Source: Calliphora vicina
Taxonomy: Eukaryota; Arthropoda; Insecta; Diptera; Calliphoridae
Assembly: GCF_958450345.1 (NCBI RefSeq)
Contig: NC_088782.1
Coordinates: 101,834,358 to 101,898,357, forward strand
Length of the DNA stretch: 64,000 bases
Direction of reading: 5' to 3'
Each line of letters starts with the position of its first letter. Positions within the stretch are counted from its first letter, which is position 1. Below are positions 57,335 through 64,000 of the stretch, one piece after another. The position numbers and the translations under genes were made by a program. The notes below the pieces were generated by a model that ran no database searches, had not been told where the DNA came from, and saw only the letters and a program-made list of their open reading frames with translations.

Positions 57335-57584
57335 CAGTAAGACCCCGATTTGCATCATTTCCATTTGCGATGCTATTTAAATTTTGCTGGAGACGTCAAC
57401 AACATTTTTTCTCGATAAGTCAAACTTTAATGTAAAGAGTTTGTTAAGTTTATAATTAGCATGTAAGAAATAACTTTACATTTACTTTCTTCCTCTTTAT
57501 ATGAATAATTAAACCATTTTTTGGAATAAATATAGTGATTCTATTGTGTCGGATTTATCCAGTTCCCATATCGGGGTCATAGTG
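57335..57584. mobile_element. 250-bp pogo/Tigger-like MITE
   Basis: Left end CAGTAAGACCCCGATTTGC; right end, inverted, CACTATGACCCCGATATGG. Both are flanked by TA (57333-57334 and 57585-57586). A CAGT-type start with a TA duplication and a CCCCGAT core is typical of pogo-group TIRs. No ORF. Confidence 0.8.
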
Positions 57585-57589
57585 TATAC

Positions 57590-58555
57590 ATATATTATGT
57601 ATATACTATATGAACTTAGTATCTAGGCTACAACATAAATCCTTCATTTATACATCTGTATTTACATTTAGCCATGATGTCTGACTAGCTTCTAGAATTT
57701 ACAATTCTGGAGTAACTTTTATCTGGTTGTGTGTGCATGCATTGTTAATGTATGCATAAATTTGAAAATTTGTAAATTTTAATTTAAATCTAAAAAATCC
57801 ATTCATGTGTTTAATACACAAATGAAGTGAAACGAGTTTTTTGTTTTTAATTTTGAAAGGTGTTCGAGTGTAAGTTCATCTGTATTTGCTTTTAGCTAAT
57901 TGAAAGTATTTGAATTCCATTGAATTACTGACTGCGAGAAAATATAAATCTTAAATTTTCTAAAGTATGAAATTATTAAATCAGTTGAGTTATAAAAGTA
58001 ATGTTAACAAAAATATATTGGATTCATCTCTATGAATATAATTTTGTTATATCTATTTAAATATTTATTTTATAAGTCTTATGCTCGTAATTTCAACAAA
58101 TATATATCTATCGGTGCTTAGTTACTTATGGAGTAAAAATATTTGGTAACTTTTACCCGTAGATATTGATTTGAAATTAATGTCAAGTTACCTTTTGAGG
58201 TAAATTTATCTGCTGGGTATATTACACCGTAGATATCTATTTGTTGAAGTTGGCGTTAAACAGTCTCTATTTGGTGAGGAAAATAATCGTGTTTTAGAAT
58301 GAGCTCGAGTTGGACTTACCATTAAATCTGTTGAACTAGTCTAATAAATTATATCACGAAAATGTAAATAAAATCAATACTCATAAATCTTTTCAATGCT
58401 CATATATTTTCTAAAGAAATTTTAAATGTTACTACATTCAACAATTTGAATTGAGAAAAACTTGATCTTTAAACCGCAACCAGTCATTTGTTGCTCATAT
58501 TGTAGGTAAGGGTGTCCCATTTTGAATGCCGTACAACTCAATTTAAATACATATG
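57590..58555. other. Intergenic stretch without recognised feature
   Basis: AT-rich; nothing supported. Confidence 0.5.
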
Positions 58556-58560
58556 TACAT

Positions 58561-60200
58561 ATGGGGGATTTCACGTCAAGTGAACCAACTTTTGAAATCG
58601 ATAGATATTTTCCTTGAAGAACTATTTGGTAGCTAATTGAGGTTCGAGTTGATGTCCAAAGAATGTAGAAAAAATGCTTTTCCTAGCATTTTTTTTTTGC
58701 GATTCGATAGCATTTTGGTAGCTCTATGTTTAGTACAAAAGATGTATTCCATCGAATTTACGTTTTCATAATGATAGTTATAAACATGTGGTAACGAACG
58801 TACGCAAAATAGAAGTAAACTTTAGCTGACAGTAGTGAAATGAAAAAATCTGCAAAAAGGAACGGAATATTTAAAAGCGATTAATTAATTTTAAAAGTGT
58901 AGTAATGTAGGTCTCTATCCGCTATTTACACAATAAAACATCCTCTATTGGTTTTTGTTTAATTGGCTTAAGTACCGGTCGCGAACGTACTATTTTTTCA
59001 TATGTTTTTTATTATTATTATCACCGTGTATTTTCTCAAGTAAGAGAGTATGGTCAAGCCCGACCACTAAGAACGTTTTTCTTTTAAAAATTCAATAACT
59101 TATTCGTGAGTAATTTTTGTAGTGGGCCTTATATGACAGCTATGACCAATTATGGACCGATCACCATGAAATTAGGTCGTGTGATTTATGTCTATATGAA
59201 AGATTACTATGTTGAATTTTGTGTGTATACCATTTTTAAGCGATCTATGTACGTTAAAGTGATGAATTCGGTATATATAAAACTTATTTGGAACGATATT
59301 TGTGTATATACCTATATAAATTAAACATTTATGACCGATAAAGTCCAATTTCGTACGGACATTTGTATGGAGGCTATGGAAATATCTTCAAAATTGCGAC
59401 CTGTACTATGCGCACAAGGATTACATGGACAGCTAGCCAGACGGATGGACGAACATCGTTTCAGATAGATTCAGAAAGTTATTCTGAGTCACAGAAGATC
59501 GAATACATCATTCTAATACGTGTTAAATGTGTTCTGTCTGGCTCCAGTTGACGTTTAATGCAAAGCAATTACAATAAAATTATGTTTTCGGTCGCGAACA
59601 TACGATTAAAAGTTTTAATTTAATTTTAATTTAAAACATAGATAAGAAACAAAGTAAAAATTAACCGTTAATCGAACTTTTTTTGTTCTCCTTACACTTT
59701 TCTCTTCTTAATTGATTGTAATAGAGTGATTTTGAAGAAAGAGTGCAAACATAACATATTTTTTACATGTAAAATAATTAAATATAAAAATTTCTTTAGA
59801 ACTAGCTTAAAAAGAAAATATAAAATATTGCAGTTTCCAGCCCAAATTTCTCAATTAAAACAGCTGAGATTTGCTATGAAACCATTCTATTATAAAAACA
59901 TATACTGTTTTTTATAATTATAAAAAATAAAACACGGTGATTATCAACATTTTATTTTTCTATCCTGGTAGACCATTCAGGGGAAATGCCCAAATGTTTT
60001 GTAACTCAAAACATTAAATTTTTTACTTTTCCGAAATCAAAAATATTGTTGACTTTTTTTCAAAATGGAGCCCTTGTTTATCGAAAATATGTCTTAGGTC
60101 TCTGTGGAATATCTATCAAAATAAATATTTACATTTACATATTTCATTATCGGAAGATATCGATTTCAAAAGATGGTTAATTTGACATGAAATCCCCTAT
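58561..60200. mobile_element. Long-TIR element of the GGGGGATTTCACGTCAAGTG family
   Basis: The left end (ATGGGGGATTTCACGTCAAG, then TGAACCAACTTTTGAAATCG) recurs inverted at 60155-60200 (ATAGGGGATTTCATGTCAAA). The inner right arm (59980-60150) matches the body of the direct copies at 26747 and 30105. About 1.64 kb between the outer ends. It encloses another dispersed repeat at 59038-59440, so it may be nested. No supported ORF. Confidence 0.55.
59038..59440. repeat. Dispersed repeat copy of the 35930-37160 family
   Basis: AAGTAAGAGAGTATGGTCAA starts it. GACAGCTATGACCAATTATG follows at about 59135, then TTTGGAACGATATTTGTGTA, TTTATGACCGATAAAGTCCA and ATTGCGACCTGTACTATGCG. The order is inverse to 36150-36450. 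Confidence 0.65.
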
Positions 60201-60322
60201 ATATTAAAAACAATGACTGCCCAACTACGGCCAACAGTGGTCATTAAATAAGTATCCTAGATGGAGCAATAAATTATTCCTGGCGATTAAAATAAATGTT
60301 TAAAATAAAATGTAAAACTTAG

Positions 60323-60490
60323 GGACACAAAAGTGATAATTCAATCTACGCTAGATTATATGCTAGATGGGGAGTCATCATAGATCAACAGAGATGGTTC
60401 CAAGTATTCAACTGCGATTCCCTGATTGTGAAAGAGGACCAATGCGGGATACATGCAGAAATGTCGGTCCTAAAGAGTGTGGTACACTAG
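60323..60490 (+). other. Short unidentified coding-like segment with HAE motif
   Basis: A 55-codon open stretch without Met start: YARLYARWGVIIDQQRWFQV, FNCDSLIVKEDQCGIHAEMS, VLKSVVH then stop. The composition is much more protein-like than its AT-rich surroundings. C-G-I-H-A-E-M resembles the HAE motif of nucleoside-deaminase-like folds, but no PC-x2-C partner is present. Probably a fragment of an element or gene I do not recognise. Confidence 0.3.
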
Positions 60491-60545
60491 TAGAGTAATT
60501 TTCTTCTGTATATATAAAAATGGTTGTGTATACATATACATATTA

Positions 60546-61014
60546 CACTCGTTCAACAATACTGTATTAACTCAAAACTGTTTGTGATTACATTTTAAGA
60601 GAATTTGAAAATCCGAATACATCATATTAAGCAAACTCCATTTGAAAATATATTTACAATGTTTTTCTTTAAAATGTTTGCAATTATTGCAAAATAAATC
60701 TATTTTTTGAGTTAATACCATTTTTCTGAAACTTATCGATATTTTTTTTTATTATAATTTTATCAACAAAACAGTACCAACTCAAAATACAACCAAATTT
60801 CAATAAAACAATTTGATTATTTTTAACTTGAATAAAGGCTCAATTCAAAATAATATTATCAAGAAAATGGTCTCAAATGTGGTTTTCGAGATGAAAGAGT
60901 AATCGGAATACGTTGAAATTTTTACAGTATATAGATATTGATGTTGTTAGTTGATTTCTTGCAAAAAGTGAATTTTTAAAAATTTTGAGTTAATGCAGTA
61001 TTGTTGACCGAGTG
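60546..61014. mobile_element. 469-bp Tc1-like MITE
   Basis: Inverted ends of about 32 bp: CACTCGTTCAACAATACTGT on the left and, inverted, CACTCGGTCAACAATACTGC on the right, both continuing ATTAACTCAAAA. TA precedes the left end; the right side reads CG instead of TA, probably by mutation. No ORF. Confidence 0.75.
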
Positions 61015-61019
61015 CGATA

Positions 61020-61327
61020 TGTATATTAGAGTTCATTTGTGACCAGGTCATGTCATTTGTTTTTCAGGTTTTTGCACAAATAAAAATAATGGCGTCCTTT
61101 TTTTTGGAAAATTTTCACTCCTTGTGGTGGTTCAACGCACCTAAAGATGCGCATATTGATCACATTTTTCTGTAGAGCAAAAACGGTGGAATATATTGAA
61201 AATCTGATTTCACCAGTCGATTGTGCATCAAAAATTAATACAATTGATTTTTCATGAATCCTTCAAAATAGCTCCAAAAACCCACAATAAGAGGCGCAAA
61301 TCTCATGGAAAAAATAAATAAAATTAT
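61020..61327. other. Intergenic stretch without recognised feature
   Basis: Nothing supported. Confidence 0.5.
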
Positions 61328-61929
61328 TGTTACGTTTTAACCTTTTCAAAACGCTGGTTTATTTCCTTTAAATTAACCGGATACTTTTGATTGCAAATAA
61401 AAGCCTTTTAGTAGTTTGAATATTGTAACAACTCTTTATTTATTTAAAATGTATAACAACAGAATTAAATAGCCACTCAATGCTATTTTTTGTACACGTT
61501 TATAAATTCTCAGAAATACAGACACTTTATAATGTATACGAATTCACTTGAAAAATACAGCACACTTTAAGGCACTCAGTTGATGTTTATTCAAATAGCG
61601 TCTCTGATAAACTCACTAACGACTGCAACCTCTGCCACTATTTATAACACTGACATCTGCACTCTAGATTGCTCTTTAACTGTCAAAGTTCGAATATTCT
61701 AGATCATACGCCATCTGTGGTGTACTTTCCACAATGTTCTTTAACTGAATATTCGAATTCAAACAGCGTTGCCAACTTACGATCAATGGTCAACTGAAAG
61801 CTTTTATTTAATAATGCCCACAGATATGTTACAGTTTGCTATTACAGCAATGTTATTTGAAAGCATTATGCTACTTTTAAATCAGCCCTTAAAATCGTTA
61901 TATTTGAATTCAAGTACAATTTCGTAACA
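61328..61929 (-). mobile_element. Solo LTR of a retrotransposon, about 602 bp
   Basis: Begins TGTTACG and ends CGTAACA on the + strand, i.e. perfect TG...CA inverted ends. Read on the minus strand it has TATAAATAGTGGCAG (about 61636-61650) followed by an initiator-like GTCGTTAGTGAG and downstream AATAAA signals, the order of an LTR promoter and poly(A) site. No internal gag/pol sequence adjoins it on either side. A matching 4-5-bp duplication was not found, so it may be a leftover end and not a recombination product. Confidence 0.65.
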
Positions 61930-61934
61930 GTAAT

Positions 61935-62685
61935 TTAGATTTTTTAAATATTCATAGTGTATAGGGCATTTGAAGCTTATCAAAATGGTACCAATATTTC
62001 CTTTCTATCACAACCCGTTAAAAAGTCATATGGCGCAAATTTTAAAAGGCTTGTGCCGATAAGAAGATTGCGGTCACTAGCATAATCTGCGCCACATTTG
62101 TTGGACACGTTTGGAAGGGATCATCTCCACTAACTGTTGATAACCATATCGAGCCCTTAGCGCCAAATTTTCTAAATTTTTTTTTATTCCAAAAATTTAA
62201 ATTGTATGGACCGACTGATGTTTTAGCGTTCTCAGAATATCAAAATTGTTAATAACTTCAAAATTATAGGAGGTAAGATTTTATTGCAAGTCAAGTAAAC
62301 GAATTTTATCGTAAGCGACACGTGGTGGTATAGAAAAAGAAGAAGGAAATAAATCTGTAACATCTAAATGGTTAGATTGGTTTGAATGAAATTTCACATG
62401 CGCAAAGAAGAAGTGCTGTCGAGTTTAAGTTCTGAATGATTTCAAAAAAATTACACATATAAAATCTTTTCATCGAGCGCTACAAAAGACCTAATCGTAG
62501 CTATCAATTACCTCTTATAGCTTAGGAGATATTTGCATTTGAAAATTAAATTTTCAATATTTTTACTCAACCTACTCCAGTTTTTTGATAACAGCGTATC
62601 CAAATATTCTCCGATTTTCTCCAGTTTTCCTTCATTGGACTAACAACATACATATGTATGTGTCAAATAGAAAAAGAACTGTTTA
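61935..62685. other. Intergenic; partial inverted match to 63400-63470
   Basis: ATAACCATATCGAGCCCTTAGCGCCAAAT-type text at 62141-62170 recurs inverted at 63415-63450, and GTAAGCGACA at 62311 recurs inverted at 63403. This suggests an element about 1.3 kb long with damaged ends. No ORF. Confidence 0.45.
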
Positions 62686-62689
62686 AAAA

Positions 62690-63280
62690 TAATGACTAAA
62701 ATAACTGTTTTTCTTTTTAAGTTATTACAAAAAATGTCTAAGAAGATGTATAAGGAATTTACACTTTCTGAAAGCTAAGTTTTCATAAAATATTTTAAAT
62801 GAAAAAAAAAACTAAAATTTTTGTTACCGAAGGGACCAGGTTCATTTAAAAACACCTATTTTTTATGTAGAATTAAACTTTAGGGAAAAAATTCTCAAAT
62901 CGCATATTCGATATCAGAATTTAGTAACCGATTTTAGATGGCCAAATATGCTTTTAATTATTTTGTAAAGGGTTCCGATAACTCCGACCCTAGTATGGAT
63001 ATAATAGCCAAAAAACTAAAAATTTCCATTTTTGGGATTTTTCAACACTTTTTTGGGAATTGCGGGATTACTGATAATAAATTTCAAAATTCGTTTTTAT
63101 TTTTCCATTTTGAACAGAAAATTTTACAAAACTGTGAAATTTCATTAAAAACTATTCATAAATAACAATTTTATTTTAATTCGAAAAATTTGTATCTATG
63201 CAAAAATTCAATAAAAAACATTTTTTGTCATATTTTTCAATAAAGTATTCCATGAATTTTTAATTGTCAATAGTTATAAA
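62690..63280 (+). repeat. Dispersed repeat, inverted relative to 54700-55180
   Basis: See the copy at 54700-55180. Here the landmarks read AAACTTTAGGGAAAAAATTC, TTTTGTAAAGGGTTCCGATA and TTTTGGGAATTGCGGGATTA in that order. Confidence 0.65.
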
Positions 63281-63384
63281 TATTTCTGAAAAATAGAAAA
63301 ATTGCTTGAACGAAATTATATTATATCGCATCATAACATTTTTAATTCTATGTATAAATTTCAAAATAATCGAAAAAACCTTCT

Positions 63385-63560
63385 CCTGTAAAATTTGTGT
63401 TTTGTCGCTTACGATAATTTGGCGCTAAGAGCTCGATATGATCAGTTTGGTTATCGGTTAAATTATCCGGCGATACCCACATGACTTTATGAATATTTTT
63501 GTGAGGGAATATGGTTCCTCCGTCCATCAGATCATTATTTAAACTGGTTGGTTTCAAGAA
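63385..63560 (-). pseudogene. LINE endonuclease fragment
   Basis: The minus strand reads LNNDLMDGGTIFPHKNIHKV then MWVSPDNLTDNQTDHI. This matches the segment FPHK-x-IHK-x-TW-x-SPD-x5-NQIDHI of APE-type LINE endonucleases. The text diverges right after DHI, where the inverted repeat at 63415-63450 begins. Confidence 0.7.
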
Positions 63561-63924
63561 ACATTTGAACATTTCCAATTCTATGGCGTCCCATAGCTCT
63601 TTCTCTTTCCAAATTATCTGAACCCAGTTGAACGAGTATGTCTCATCGATGTATGGATGCAACCACAGTGCAGAATTGATTGAAAAAGTATGGTTTCCAC
63701 CTGTAGCTTCTTTGGAGTATAATAGTGTCTTATTACATGATGTTTTGAGTTATTATATATTTTCAATTCTATACACACTTGCGCCAATCGGGCGGTATCG
63801 AGCATTCGAACGTTTCATGTTTCAAATCCAAACGCGATATCTGGATTGTTATAAAAATGCGAGTTTGGTATCTCTTAACAAGATGGCGAGAAATTCTAAT
63901 CTGGAGATATTCTGTTGCTCGTAG

Positions 63925-64000
63925 ATTCTGATCTACGTGGCAATGATGCTGTAGACGAACTGTCCAAACTGCATGCTTGGAAAATAAATATTACTTCCAA
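63925..64000 (+). pseudogene. LINE RNase H fragment at the window edge
   Basis: DSDLRGNDAVDELSKLHAWK then INITS on the + strand; GND-x-VDEL matches the last conserved motif of LINE RNase H. It continues beyond the window. Compare VDELAKTGS at 10900 on the minus strand. Confidence 0.55.

Noticed and set aside
63628..63924. 98-aa + strand ORF
   Set aside because: No family recognised; it overlaps a broken minus-strand LINE region and ends where a different frame carries the RNase H motif.

Overview
This is AT-rich eukaryotic DNA, almost certainly from a fly (Diptera; a calyptrate such as a blow fly or house-fly relative is my guess). The evidence is the mix of mariner, Tc1, Helitron, Helentron and non-LTR elements, the short 57-71 bp introns, and long intergenic stretches full of decayed repeats. 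I see no operons, bacterial or phage genes, rRNA, convincing tRNA genes or CRISPR. Only one ordinary host gene is convincing: an intact single-exon minus-strand gene (20930-21910) that joins a CFAP97-like N-terminus to a cyclophilin-like domain lacking the usual catalytic residues. A decayed cyclophilin-like remnant lies 3-4 kb away (about 24980-25260). A small ORF with a signal-peptide-like start (29348-29551) is a weak second host candidate.

Layout. 0.2-1.5 kb: a TA-flanked terminal-inverted-repeat (TIR) element. 2.2-4.8 kb: a 19-bp minisatellite, then two arrays of a TAATTGGTAATTG-type palindromic repeat around a 1.5-kb core. 5.2 kb: a tRNA-like pol III sequence. 7.07-10.48 kb: a DNA transposon with a perfect 32-bp outer inverted repeat and a second inner inverted repeat of about 140 bp. 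It encodes an intron-containing protein of a family I know only as uncharacterised, and is split by a 909-bp hAT-like insertion with an 8-bp target duplication. 10.5-14.2 kb: LINE and mariner relics. 14.2-16.6 kb: an element with inverted arms of about 600 bp. 16.7-20.7 kb: a minus-strand LINE carrying a 1,097-bp hAT-like element with a perfect 8-bp duplication. 20.9-21.9 kb: the host gene. 25.8-28.1 kb: a Harbinger-like MITE, a near-perfect hairpin and a foldback-like repeat. 30.6-32.4 kb: an RNase H-bearing LINE. 32.4-33.2 kb: a Helitron 3' end abutting a Helitron 5' end at a CTAG|TC junction. 33.8-34.7 kb: an internally deleted DD41D mariner with intact ends. 36.3-37.2 kb: a 153-bp tandem repeat.

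37.6-47.6 kb: a large Helentron (Rep + helicase + C-terminal endonuclease), broken by a 3,305-bp insertion and two frameshifts. Its N-terminus carries an expanded array of 63-bp (21-codon) repeats. 48.4-57.6 kb: a second DD41D mariner, two more mariner relics, a second Helitron 3' end, a nested inverted-repeat element, an intact 1,298-bp DD37E Tc1/mariner transposon, a LINE relic and a pogo-like MITE. 58.5-64 kb: a long-inverted-repeat element, a Tc1-like MITE, an LTR of about 600 bp and LINE fragments.

Overall the window is a transposon graveyard with several nested insertions whose order can be read from target-site duplications. The items most worth pursuing are the 7-10.5 kb transposon with its possible D-D-E protein, the Helentron with its in-frame repeat expansion, the intact DD37E element, and the recurring elements whose inverted ends are built from short palindromic subrepeats. 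All family calls come from motif reading; no database search was possible.
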